Source of the DNA: Anagrus nilaparvatae
Taxonomy: Eukaryota > Arthropoda > Insecta > Hymenoptera > Mymaridae
Reading direction: 5' to 3'
Assembly (NCBI GenBank): GCA_022575985.1
Contig: JAKSXM010000077.1
Location: 1-64,000, forward strand
Length of the DNA stretch: 64,000 nt
The notes beneath the pieces are model-generated. The model did not search any database, had not been told where the DNA came from, and saw only the letters and a program-made list of their open reading frames with translations. A program made the position numbers and the translations under genes. Shown here one piece after another: positions 37,760-49,700 of the stretch (its first letter is position 1; the number at the start of each line of letters is the position of its first letter).

Positions 37760-40555
37760 GCAAAACCAGCCAGCCGTTAAGTAGCCTTATTTTATTATTA
37801 TAAAATAAAATTCGAGAAGATTATAAAAGGGCAGATATTTGTATTTAACAAGAGAAAAATAATTTTGTAAACAAAAATTCTAATATAAGCTGATATATTT
37901 ATCCAAAACATATAATTGAAAAATGCATTAAAATTCAAGTTAATAATAATTTTAAAAGATAATTTTAATTAAATAAATTTTGCATGCCTAGGCGTTGAAT
38001 TCAGCTAATAATTCACGCCCGGGAGAACAAACATTTTTTAAATCATCTTAATTTATTACAATAAAATATTCAATATAATTTTTAAGCATTTATTTTAAGA
38101 TACAAAAATATACGTATAACACTATTACAATTACTCTGCATTGCAAGGCATTCAGCGTAAAGCGTGGGCTGAATATTGCATTTTTTAAATCTAAGGAAAC
38201 AATGATAATATTTTTCAAATTTCTACTGATGTAATTGACTGATAAAATAGTCAGCTGAATATGATATTTATATTTGAATTAATAAATTCTTGAAATTTTA
38301 TTTAACGAAATCCTATAGTGAATTTAGATAAACTAAAAATAAAAAAATAAAATAAATTTTTCATTATTTCTTATAATAATTATATAATTTAAAAACACCT
38401 TCCTTTTTATTTACTCAGCTTCAACTAAATCCGTTGCTACACTAATGCTAAAAATTTTTTGCAAAATCTGTTACAAATTTTTATTTTCTACTGCCTTGAA
38501 TAGGTCTAACAAACAAGTTTTTATAATGACTATTCCTTGAGTTCCATAGACACTTTACAGACTTTAAAATAAAATGCTTTATTGCCAAATTGGATATTTT
38601 AAATTGGTCAGCTTTGAGAGACTAAGAAACTTTAACTTCTGTTCTAAATTCTTGAAATTTTGACCCCAAATAATAAATGAAATAGCAACTCTTATTACTA
38701 CATAGGAATACATTTATTTGTAAAATAGTTTTTCTTTTTTTTATAAGTTTTCGAGCCAAAAATCCGATCGACTATTCAAGTCCACTTGGGAAGATATGAG
38801 TTTTAAATGTAAACTGTGTATTCTTAAATAATCTCTAAAAACAAGCCATATTTTTTTTTATTTACATGCGGTAAAAATTTTACTCCAAGTTCAAAATTAT
38901 TATAATTATTTGTAAAAAATTCTTTGGGAACCTGATTATTTTTTTTTTATTAGCAATACTAATATATTAAAAAAAAATAGTGTATGCTAAGGAAATTTTG
39001 GTGGACAATTAATTGTTAAAGTCATAACAAATAAAGCACAGAATTAAATCAAAAATTCTTAATATGACATCAAAATAATAAAAGATTCGCATGTATAGAA
39101 AAGTAAACTCTAATGCAGATTCAATAAAAAAAAAAAAATAAAAGAGGTTGCACGTCGCAGTTATTGCCTCATTTATTTTCAGCTGAAATCTAATACGTAT
39201 TCTTTACCTCTGTATAAGATTATTCATTGGAGTCATCTAAACAATTCTTCTGTCAGACTGAAAATTAATTGATCCTTTTATGAAGATTTTTAAAATATTT
39301 TAACCAGCAAGTTTTGGTAGAAAAAGGATAAAATTATCAGAATATTTATATTGTACAATTATATTCAGGTAGTATAAACAAATGCATAAAATAATCTTCA
39401 GTCAGTGTAAAAAGTAATATATTTTCACGAAACTATTATTTCCTAAGGCGTTTACAGTCTATGGCGGAAAATGTTTTGCAACAGGTATTGATTTTCTTAT
39501 TTTTGATCGCTAACAAAGCTGCTCTATAAATATTCTATAAATATCTAAACAAAAAACTTACAAGTAGAATTTGATTTTATAATGAAAAAGTCTGCTTTTA
39601 TCTAATTGCTTTTACGAAACAAAAAGAGCTATTTGAAAATTTTCATTTAAACTTTTAAATGTCCCCATAATCCTCGAAACAAAAAATACTAAAATTTATA
39701 TTTATTTATTTTGTTAGCATTCAGCGAAAATTTAAAAATTTGAAAATTTTATATTTTAAGAGTTTTAAAAAAATGAAATATTTTGAACCTTTTAATTTTC
39801 AGCCCTTCAGTTTCTCTAAAAAAAGGTAAACGATATTAGTTTAATTATTATTTATTTAATTCAAAACTCATGGTAAAAGTAGTTAAAATACAGGTATCCT
39901 ATTGAAATAAAGTTAGTGTATCGTATTTTTCAAAATAAATTACTTTACCCTGTAGGATTTCTAAGTCTTTTAGAAGTATAATTAAAGGATATATTACTGT
40001 AAATTTCTGTTATTCTAAGGTCAATTTTTTAACATAAATTATTCGTTAAAGTTTAGCAACTTACATTTTGCAAATATTTTACAACATTAATGAAACCATA
40101 AGGGATTATTATATATTTAATGATTTTTGCCCAAGTTTAAGCCAGTTAGTTGGTTTCGTTTGTACATAATTATTGTTTTTTATATTCTAAATTAAAACTC
40201 ATCAATAATTTTTTAAAAATTAAAGCTGATCAGTAAAAAACACTTTCTTTTTTAGCTTTTTTGCCCTGTAATTAATAACGATGGAAGCATATATCATAAA
40301 TTTTTCTATGATTTTTCGGTATCACGTTTCTGTAAAATATTTCACTTTAGCACTTGACTGTATTTACTATTTTCTATCGCTGGAATATTTTTTATGTCCA
40401 TTAAATATACAAAAATATACAAGAACTCGCTAAGTTAAGATAAAATATTTTCATATATGCTTTTTAACGAAATTTCGTTCGAAATTCACATTTTTTACAA
40501 AAATTTTTTTTATTTTACTGTATGCCAATTTTTCGTGGAATTTTTATACAAATCC
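37760..40555. other. AT-rich intergenic DNA, no gene seen
   Basis: No convincing coding exon, RNA gene or repeat array. A small imperfect hairpin (GCGTTGAATTC..AATTCACGC) sits near 37992-38018. Confidence 0.5.
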
Positions 40556-40559
40556 TATT

Positions 40560-40680
40560 CTCAGGTTAGGTTACTTTTTGACCTTGAGTAGGATTTGAAT
40601 AGGAAAATTCTCAGGTTGGGTTACTTTTTGACCTTGAACAGGATTTGAATAGGATAAATTCTCAGGTTGGGTTACCTTTT
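40560..40680. repeat. 50-bp minisatellite, about 2.4 copies
   Basis: Units start at 40560, 40610 and 40661 with CTCAGGTTRGGTTACTTTTT followed by GACCTTGA.YAGGATTTGAATAGGA. The same phrase occurs singly in repeat block A (about 24790-24835 and 31695-31742), linking the two regions. Confidence 0.9.
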
Positions 40681-40960
40681 AGCTGACCTAACCTAAACGC
40701 CGTATAGGTCAAGTTAGGAAAAATACTAACCTGACCCAAGATAGCTGACCTAACCTAAACGCCGGCTAAGTCAGGTTAGGAAAAATACAAACCTGACCCG
40801 AGGTAGCTGACCTGACTAAACCGCCGGTTGGGTCAGGTTAGAAAAAATACAAAACTGACCCGATGTAGCTGACCTGACTTAACCGCCGTTTAGGTTAGGT
40901 TAGAAAAAATACAGATTTGACCCGTGATAGCTGACCTAACCTAAACGCCGGTTGGGTTAG
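40681..40960. repeat. 62-bp minisatellite, 4.5 copies
   Basis: Units start exactly at 40681, 40743, 40805, 40867 and 40929. Each opens AGCTGACCTRACYTAA.CGCCG and carries a GGTYAGGTTAG segment and AAAAATAC..A.CTGACCC. The CCTAACC and GGTTAGG halves within a unit can pair, so each copy is a potential hairpin. Confidence 0.95.
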
Positions 40961-41065
40961 TCTCCAAAGTTAGGTTAGGTTACCCAAAAAAAAATTTTTT
41001 TTTTTTAGATTTTGGTGGGGGTAGGATTTGGCTATCCAATAGAATCAACAATCTCCTTATATCTT

Positions 41066-41094
41066 TAACCTAACCTAACCTAACCTAACCTAAC
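41066..41094. repeat. Interstitial TTAGG-type telomeric repeat
   Basis: Five TAACC units plus TAAC, i.e. the insect telomeric repeat TTAGG on the minus strand. It ends exactly where the left arm of palindrome 2 begins (41095). Confidence 0.9.
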
Positions 41095-41505
41095 GTAAAA
41101 TATTAATTTTGGACACCAAAATACGACTTTAATTTTCAATTAAATTAAAAAGGAAAATTGACAAATTAATCTACATAAAATGAAATATGTGGTTCTACTT
41201 TACCTAAATTTGAGAAAATTTCCCTTCTAAAAATTTTAAATGAAATTGCAACCCTAATGTCGTCTGCTTAACTCATTTTTTTTTGTTAGAATGTACTAAA
41301 GCTTTACTTTCATTTTTTAACTGAGAAAATAAATTTTCTCAAGTCTATAGGTAAAGCAGAGCCGCATTTTTTATTTTATGCAGATAAATTTGGCGATTTT
41401 CTTATTTAATTTAATTGATAATTAAAGCCGTATTTTGGTGACCAAATTAATATTTCACATAGGTTCTGATTGGTCGAGAGCTGAAAAAATTTCTGAAATC
41501 CGGCC
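41095..41505. mobile_element. Small foldback MITE at the outer end of the left arm
   Basis: ATTTTGGACACCAAAATACG near the left end has an inverted, diverged partner GCCGTATTTTGGTGACC at about 41420-41450. The ends continue as TTCTGATTGG.YGAGAGCTGA. The outermost 45 bp of the left end are missing here and replaced by TTAGG repeats, but are present at the mirror site (46855-46910). Confidence 0.65.
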
Positions 41506-41754
41506 TTCTTAAGGTTTCTCTAATGCGAATAAAACGATGACGGGTCATAATGAATAATCTTTAATTGACCCTTCTCATTAAATTAATTTTTTTTTTAAAT
41601 TAAGAAATTAAAATTGAAGCTCTTATATAGAAAATGATGACACAGGAAATTAAAATTAGCATTAAATGATAAATAAACGTTTAAAGATTATATTAACAAA
41701 TTGATTGTCCCTCCTTATAGGCTTTAATATTAAATAATCATAAAAAAACAATGT

Positions 41755-43001
41755 GGGTAAATTTAAATGAAGTGAGTGCGATTTGTATGATCGGGTCCTC
41801 AAAACTGCTCCAAAGTGTTTTTTTTCGAAAAGTATTATCAAAAATAATTAACCAGCCCAATTTTTAGCCTCCAAGAGCGAAATCTCGATTTTTGGCAGCC
41901 ATTTTAGTGTTTTTGACTGTCGTAAAAAATGTAAGAAAAATTAGTAATAATTTTTTTTATTATTCCTGTAAAAAACTCACATTAGCATGAAAAATTTTTT
42001 CCTTTTAGGTCTGGATAGGAAATTTCCCTGGCTATCCTATTCCGGAGTAAAAAATTTTTTTTGAGTAGCGCACGCGCGAGGAATCGATAACATAGGCTGT
42101 TTTTTTTTCAAAAGTTGATTTCTCAAATGCCTATTAGTGAAAAATCTTGTAGCCAGGCTTAAGATTTTCCTTAAAACTCATATTTTTTGGCGAAAAAAAA
42201 ATTTAGATGGGATACTGCTTTTTGGGAGATTTAGATAAAAAAATAGCAGCTTTCAAAACCTCATTTTTTACAAATTTCAAATTTCCCGACAAGTCACGTG
42301 ACCAATAAAAAATGTGACCAAAAATTTGGATTCCGCGGGAAATTTTACATAAGGATATATCTTTTCATATTTTTAAGAGCGTTTATGGTAAAGCGGCGAA
42401 ATTTTAAACTAAAAGATTAAAATATCTCATTTTTTTAAGGAATTTTTTTATTTTTTAAACTATACCAAATTATTAAAAATTTATCAAAAAATTCTTTATT
42501 ATTTTACTGTTGTAACATGAAAGCTCTTAAAAACATAAAAAGATATATCCTTATGTAAAATTTCCCGTGGAATCCAAATTTTTGGTCAGATTTTTCATTG
42601 GTCACGTGATTTAGCGGGATATTTGATATTTGTAAAAAATGAACTTTCGAAAACTGCTATTTTTTTATCTAAAGCTCTCAAAAATCAATGATCTATCAAA
42701 TTTTTTTTTCGATGAAAAATATAAAGTTTAAGGAAAGTTTTAAGCCTGGTTACAAGATTTTTCACTAATAGGCATTTGAGAAATCGACTTTTGAAAAAAA
42801 AACAGCCTATCTGAACAATTTCTCGCGCATGCGCTACTAAAAAAAAATTTTTTGACCCCGGAATTGGATAGCCAGGGAAATTTCCTATTCGGATCTAAAT
42901 GGAAAAAGATTTTCATGCTAATGTGAGTTTTTTACAGCAATAATAAAAAAAATTATGACTTATTTTTCTTACATTTTTTACGACAGTCAAAAACACTAAA
43001 A
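41755..43001. mobile_element. Large foldback element, truncated copy (left arm)
   Basis: Begins GGGTAAATTTAAATGAAGTG and follows the complete copy in the right arm as its mirror. The last 150 bp or so are absent: at 43001 it joins R1-like sequence directly (AAACACTAAAA then CGTCTTCTGC). Non-coding. Confidence 0.85.
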
Positions 43002-43652
43002 CGTCTTCTGCGTGCGCCGTGACAGACCCGTCTTAGCTCCGAAATTTCTTCATTCCACCAGTACACGCTTCTTTTACCCTTCCAGGGCCGTTTACGCGGC
43101 ATAGAGGCATCGCAGGCTCCCCTCAGAAGAGCAGTTACCCTCTTGACAAGGGTCTCTGCCTCTCGCGGGGTGGTCGGTCCTCCATGCCAGGCTGGGATTG
43201 ACGAGAACTCTTCGCGAAGATAATCCACAAATCTGTCCTCGTCCATCTTTGACACATTCCAGCCTAGTGGGCGCTTTTTGTACGGGGGCCGATTAGCAAC
43301 CCTATCACGCACTTTGAAGGTGATGTAATTATGATCGCTGCCATTGGCTCCATCCATCACCCTCCAGCCACCCACTCTTCCTGCCAGCCCGGCCGAGGCA
43401 AAAGTGACATCAGGGATCGATTCGCCAAAGCCTGGCCTTACGTAGGTTGGATTGTTCCCAGAGTTCATGACCACCAGATCAGTTCTAGCAGCCATCTCTA
43501 GGATCAACGTTCCCCTACGGTTCGTGGTTGGCATTCCCCATTCCACGGCCCTGGCATTTAAGTCCCCAGCAAATATGATATTGCCAGAGACTTCCCTTAT
43601 CGTTTCCTCCAATGAGGCCAGCTTTGCGGTGAACACCCCAATAGTGTACAGG
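43002..43652 (-). pseudogene. R1-clade non-LTR retrotransposon fragment (APE endonuclease)
   Basis: One open frame on the minus strand covers most of an apurinic-like endonuclease domain. GDLNARAVEWG carries the GDLNA motif, and NGSDHNYITF the SDH catalytic motif. It is followed by the linker YWWNEEISELRRVCHGARRR typical of R1/I-type elements before the reverse transcriptase. The RT, the 5' part of the endonuclease and both ends are missing. The C-terminal dozen residues read on into the foldback element, so they are not genuine. The segment is roughly half G+C, against about a quarter elsewhere. It is flanked on one side by the truncated foldback copy and on the other by host DNA near exon 43791-43928. 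Confidence 0.9.
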
Positions 43653-43790
43653 TAAGTAAACTAGGTTTATAATTTTCATTAAAATTAGTATTTATTCTTA
43701 AAGTATTTCAGTATGAAGAGTAATTTTTTTAGATTTAATAATTTTTTAAGACTTAATAATTTATTAAGATTTAATAATTTAATTTTTTTA

Positions 43791-46700
43791 TTATGATGCA
43801 AAGTTTGTGTATAGACAAGATGTATCACTTGATTCACAAAAGCATTTTCTTTTTTTAACTTTTCTCCTGGAGCAGTTATGAATTTCATGCCAAGATTGAA
43901 AGCTTACATCAATATTACTCTTGGATTTCTATAATATACAGAATATAATTATACTCATTTGTGTAATATTTCACTCATATATTCTTTTTTTTTCTAACTT
44001 ACATTAAATGTTTCTATGCGAGAAATATTATTTTCATTAATGGGCGTTTCATTAAAATCATCATTCATATATGTTTCATTTAAGCCCAATGTGTTGTATG
44101 ATTGCACATCTATCGAGTATTTACAAAAATTTGTTAAAGTTATGAATTCTAAATAATTTTAATTTAAATTATCAATTAAAGTTTAAGTACATTTATACCT
44201 AGGTAAAAATAAGATAAAATGTGGTTTAATTTTAGTACTGATTAAAAAATAAGTTTTATTAGCTATCTTTTACGTTCTTTGACAGCCACATTTATCATAA
44301 TTTATCACTGGCCAAACTATAATTTAATTTAAAATTAAAAATAAAATTGAAAAAAAGTAAGTGGAAAGGTAACCCGGGCTTTTCAAAATGTATTTATTTA
44401 TTTATTCAACGTTAATTAAAATTAACAAATTCATATATTATCTTTATTTTATTTGATTATTAATAAAAGAACAGTTTCCCCGTCAAATTTGTTACATTTA
44501 ATTTTCATTTTAATTTTAAATCATCGTGAGTACGGGCTGTATGACAAAAAATTATAATTAAAATTAAAATTTAATTCACAAAAGCGGTCGGGGAAACTGT
44601 AATTTTATCAATATACGCAATAATTAAAATTATGATAATAATTGAAATAATAAAAATAAGGTCTCCCAAAGGTAATTGAAATAAAAATTATTATTTTTTA
44701 AGAACTCGAAATTCTCGACGCTAATTTAGCTTAAAGCATAATTTAGTTTAAATAGATATGTTTAATCATACATTTTTGTATAATTTCAGGTTATTTACAT
44801 GGGTAAATTTAAATGAAGTGTGTACGATTTGTATAGTCGGGTCTTTAAAACTGCTCCAAATTTTTTTTTTCTGAAAGTACTATCAAAAATAAGTAACCAG
44901 CCCAATTTTTAGCCTCCCAGAGCGAAATCTCGATTTTTGGCAGCCATTTTAGTGTTTTTGACTGTCGTAAAAAATGTAAGAAAAATAAGTCATAATTTTT
45001 TTTATTATTGCTGTAAAAAACTCACATTAGCATGAAAATCTTTTTCCATTTAGATCCGAATAGGAAATTTCCCTGGCTATCCAATTCCGGGGTCAAAAAA
45101 TTTTTTTTTAGTAGCGCATGCGCGAGAAATTGTTCAGATAGGCTGTTTTTTTTTCAAAAGTCGATTTCTCAAATGCCTATTAGTGAAAAATCTTGTAACC
45201 AGGCTTAAAACTTTCCTTAAACTTTATATTTTTCATCGAAAAAAAAATTTGATAGATCATTGATTTTTGAGAGCTTTAGATAAAAAAATAGCAGTTTTCG
45301 AAAGTTCATTTTTTACAAATATCAAATATCCCGCTAAATCACGTGACCAATGAAAAATCTGACCAAAAATTTGGATTCCACGGGAAATTTTACATAAGGA
45401 TATATCTTTTTATGTTTTTAAGAGCTTTCATGTTACAACAGTAAAATAATAAAGAATTTTTTGATAAATTTTTAATAATTTGGTATAGTTTAAAAAATAA
45501 AAAAATTCCTTAAAAAAATGAGATATTTTAATCTTTTAGTTTAAAATTTCGCCGCTTTACCATAAACGCTCTTAAAAATATGAAAAGATATATCCTTATG
45601 TAAAATTTCCCGCGGAATCCAAATTTTTGGTCACATTTTTTATTGGTCACGTGACTTGTCGGGAAATTTGAAATTTGTAAAAAATGAGGTTTTGAAAGCT
45701 GCTATTTTTTTATCTAAATCTCCCAAAAAGCAGTATCCCATCTAAATTTTTTTTTCGCCAAAAAATATGAGTTTTAAGGAAAATCTTAAGCCTGGCTACA
45801 AGATTTTTCACTAATAGGCATTTGAGAAATCAACTTTTGAAAAAAAAAACAGCCTATGTTATCGATTCCTCGCGCGTGCGCTACTCAAAAAAAATTTTTT
45901 ACTCCGGAATAGGATAGCCAGGGAAATTTCCTATCCAGACCTAAAAGGAAAAAATTTTTCATGCTAATGTGAGTTTTTTACAGGAATAATAAAAAAAATT
46001 ATTACTAATTTTTCTTACATTTTTTACGACAGTCAAAAACACTAAAATGGCTGCCAAAAATCGAGATTTCGCTCTTGGAGGCTAAAAATTGGGCTGGTTA
46101 ATTATTTTTGATAATACTTTTCGAAAAAAAACACTTTGGAGCAGTTTTGAGGACCCGATCATACAAATCGCACTCACTTCATTTAAATTTACCCACATTG
46201 TTTTTTTATGATTATTTAATATTAAAGCCTATAAGGAGGGACAATCAATTTGTTAATATAATCTTTAAACGTTTATTTATCATTTAATGCTAATTTTAAT
46301 TTCCTGTGTCATCATTTTCTATATAAGAGCTTCAATTTTAATTTCTTAATTTAAAAAAAAAATTAATTTAATGAGAAGGGTCAATTAAAGATTATTCATT
46401 ATGACCCGTCATCGTTTTATTCGCATTAGAGAAACCTTAAGAAGGCCGGATTTCAGAAATTTTTTCAGCTCTCGACCAATCAGAACCTATGTGAAATATT
46501 AATTTGGTCACCAAAATACGGCTTTAATTATCAATTAAATTAAATAAGAAAATCGCCAAATTTATCTGCATAAAATAAAAAATGCGGCTCTGCTTTACCT
46601 ATAGACTTGAGAAAATTTATTTTCTCAGTTAAAAAATGAAAGTAAAGCTTTAGTACATTCTAACAAAAAAAAATGAGTTAAGCAGACGACATTAGGGTTG

Positions 46701-49700
46701 CAATTTCATTTAAAATTTTTAGAAGGGAAATTTTCTCAAATTTAGGTAAAGTAGAACCACATATTTCATTTTATGTAGATTAATTTGTCAATTTTCCTTT
46801 TTAATTTAATTGAAAATTAAAGTCGTATTTTGGTGTCCAAAATTAATATTTTACCTACATTCTGATTGGTTGAGAGCTGAGAAAATGGCTGACATTCATC
46901 TCTTACGCACCAAATTAATAAATTTTTAAATTCACCGTTTCCCTCCTAATGGATTATTTTTTTACTTTTTTTTTTAATTCAGTTTTTTCTTATATCGTAG
47001 CAGGGCTTTGATTTTTAAATTTAACTTTAGACAATAATAATTTATTTACATGGTGCAATTTATATGCTATTCCTTATCTACAACATTTTTATTTTTAAAA
47101 GTGGCTCTTTAGTCTGTAGTGTCACACTCTTTAGTGTCTCTTTAGACCCTAGACCTAGTCTATGTCTTCCAGCGGCAAAAAAAAACGTTTAACGTTTGGG
47201 TTCGCATTTAAATTTTTAGCCATAAGCTTTTAAGAAGGTTTATCCATTAACAAAAATAATGACACAATGTAATAAAACGTCAATAGTATTAAAATTTAAA
47301 CATTTTTGAGTTCAAATCGACTTACTTTTACCTATGTCGCCGACTTAATTAATTTTTTATGAATAGAATAAAAGTGGTAATTTAATATTGCACTTACGGG
47401 AAAATTCGTTTAGGCTTTATAAAAAGTAGGGTGCTAATGACACAGATCGATGAAACTTAATAAATTTGATAAATAATTGCTTAAAGATTACATTCCCAAT
47501 TAGTTTTACATACTTTATCGACTTTATTTTCGTAAATTTAATAAAAAGCACACAATAACACGTAACATAACCAAAAAGCTCATTATTTTAATTACGTTTT
47601 TTTAAATTGTATAATACAATGAGACTTTTTTTGTAATATTCTTGGATTATTAATGGTTTTTTAGAGTTTCCTTTTAATTAATAGCTTCCAAAATAAACTT
47701 TAAAAAAATTTTATGTCGGTAATCGTAATTCCTGCGAGAATGTTGAATCAGCAGATAAACCTCCTTAAGTACTATGGGTTGGATACGTGATATTGACGCT
47801 ATTTAATTAGGACAAAACCAACTCAATAGCTTACACGTTGCAGTTGTCAATATGTTTGAGAAAAAAAATCATCAATATCACATAAACAACCGTATACACT
47901 TAATAACACAGGATCAGCTCTTATTTCAAGTACTCGCACCCAACAGTTATAATATTGTATTAAATTGTGATATTTTACGTAGGCTACAATAGTCAAAATT
48001 TATAGACTGGTAATCGCATAACTCTTTTTATCTGAAATGAACCTTAAATTTTTAATATTACTAATTACCAATTACCTTCACTTATAATTGCTGTTGCAAC
48101 TCCTATTTTTTCATTATAATTTTCTACGATTGCTGTCTCATCATTTACAACATTTGATGTATTCGGAATATTTTTGAAACGTAATTCATTCTATAGTAAA
48201 AATATTATTTTTGTTATTAAAAAATTTAAATCTTTGATTTTTCTGCTTCATTATTATTCTTAACATTTTAAATTAATAAATTTACGTTTTCTAAATGAAA
48301 TTTAAAAAATCCAAAAAAGTTTACACAAAATGAAAAATATTCAACTTCACTCCAACATTAAACTTTTTCTGTGCCCACAGTATTTCTGGCTTAAATTTAT
48401 TTTTCACGACAAATTTTACAAGACAAAATCGTCTTAACCCTAAAAACGTTCTCTTATGCTTTTGAGTCCATCATTTTGGAAAATGGTAGAGTCTTTTGGG
48501 GTGAAAATTGGAATATTTTCCACAATAAATTAGTACTTTTAGCCCTCCAGATCCTCCCCTTAGAGTACTAGATGCACGCAATTTTTTGTACACCTATTTT
48601 TTATTTTTATGAGTTTTGGAAATTTTTTTGGAAGCAGATAAAAGTTTTCCCAATTTCTTGATTTAATTAAGAATATTTTGGCATAAAAATTATTTAAATT
48701 TACTAATAAATAATTCCGTATGCTGTTGGACAAAATTTTCGAGTATTTGCAATTTTCTCCAACAACGTACAGCCTTATTTTTTATTAAATTTAATAAGTT
48801 TGTATGCAAAAATATTATTAATTAAATAAAGAAAGTGGGAAAACTTTCCCGTGATCCCAAAAAAATTTTCAAAATTCATAGAAATAAAAAATAAATAAAT
48901 TTTTTTGAAAGACATTATGGCGCACACCTAGTTTACTCTTAAACATACAAAAATCATTTTCTTATGTTTTACGATCGGTTATATTGGAAAATGTGGAAGC
49001 ATATTAGCGTTAACAATTGAACTTTTCCCACATAAAATTCATATTTCTTACCCTCAAACCACCTCTAACATAAAAAGTTCATTATCTTATGTTCTTTGGT
49101 CTGCCATATTGAAAACTGGTAATACATTTTGGGTCGAAAAATTTGAAAATTATATCCACAAGACCATATTTTTAATTTTAAACTCCTGCGGTTTATTTCT
49201 ACATCACGAATTTGAGAATTTTAACAAATCTTATTTTGGCTGTAGTTAACTACCTAAATCAGAGACTTAACTTAATTATTAACTGAATTCAGAGAGTATG
49301 ACTTTCTCAATTTAAGAATCATTACTATACGTCTTTTTTTTATAAATATAGGCACAGCCTATTTTTAATAATTAAACAAAATTAATTAATCTATTCAGGC
49401 TATCAATTACAAGAGTTATAAGTATGAGTACATTATTATTATCACTATTTTTATGAAATATTGTGTCATGGATAACTAACTTCTTGTAAATCATAAAGTG
49501 TAATTTTTTCATGCCCATTAAAATTTGATCCTTTTTTAGCACATTCTTTTTTATTCTGAAGCATTTTTTTGGCAACGAGACTTAATTTTTTAGGTGGATT
49601 ATTGCCAAAAGATTTCTTGCATATTCTTTCGATATTATCCTTTTTAAAAAGTCCATTTATATTTACATTTATATTTGTATAATTTAATGAGATTTATTAC

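Larger units (their letters stand above)
18440..37760 (+). repeat. Non-coding field of long diverged direct repeats
   Basis: Blocks recur in the same orientation at spacings of 4-8 kb. The anchor CTCTTGGGTTAGGT(T/C)AGGTTA occurs at about 21120, 28472 and 36758. A block beginning TCAAATTTTCTCAAACT occurs at 22769 and 27028. A 2.3-2.4 kb block occurs at 24284 and 31188. 'GTTCTGAGATTAGT.GCTAGGTATACCCA' occurs near 28750, 30550 and 37220. A 'TTCATGAAACC' block occurs at about 20277, 30908 and 37547. The pattern suggests amplification of a roughly 7-8 kb composite unit followed by indels and drift. No intact gene is seen in it. Confidence 0.75.
41095..46854. repeat. Large inverted repeat 2, 1.9-kb arms with 1.95-kb spacer
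   Basis: 41095-43001 is the near-perfect reverse complement of 44947-46854 (paired sums 87948-87959). The arms contain a small foldback element, unique DNA including TTATAGGCTTTAATATTAAA, and a large foldback element. The spacer 43002-44946 holds a retrotransposon fragment and two exons of a minus-strand gene. The right arm therefore lies within an intron of that gene and the left arm lies 3' of it. Confidence 0.95.

Noticed and set aside
41066..41094. A true chromosome end at the TTAGG repeats
   Set aside because: Only five units, with unique DNA continuing on both sides; it is interstitial.
42953..43001. C-terminal extension of the R1 frame (SVFDCRKKCKKNKS)
   Set aside because: It is read from the adjoining foldback element, not from the retrotransposon.
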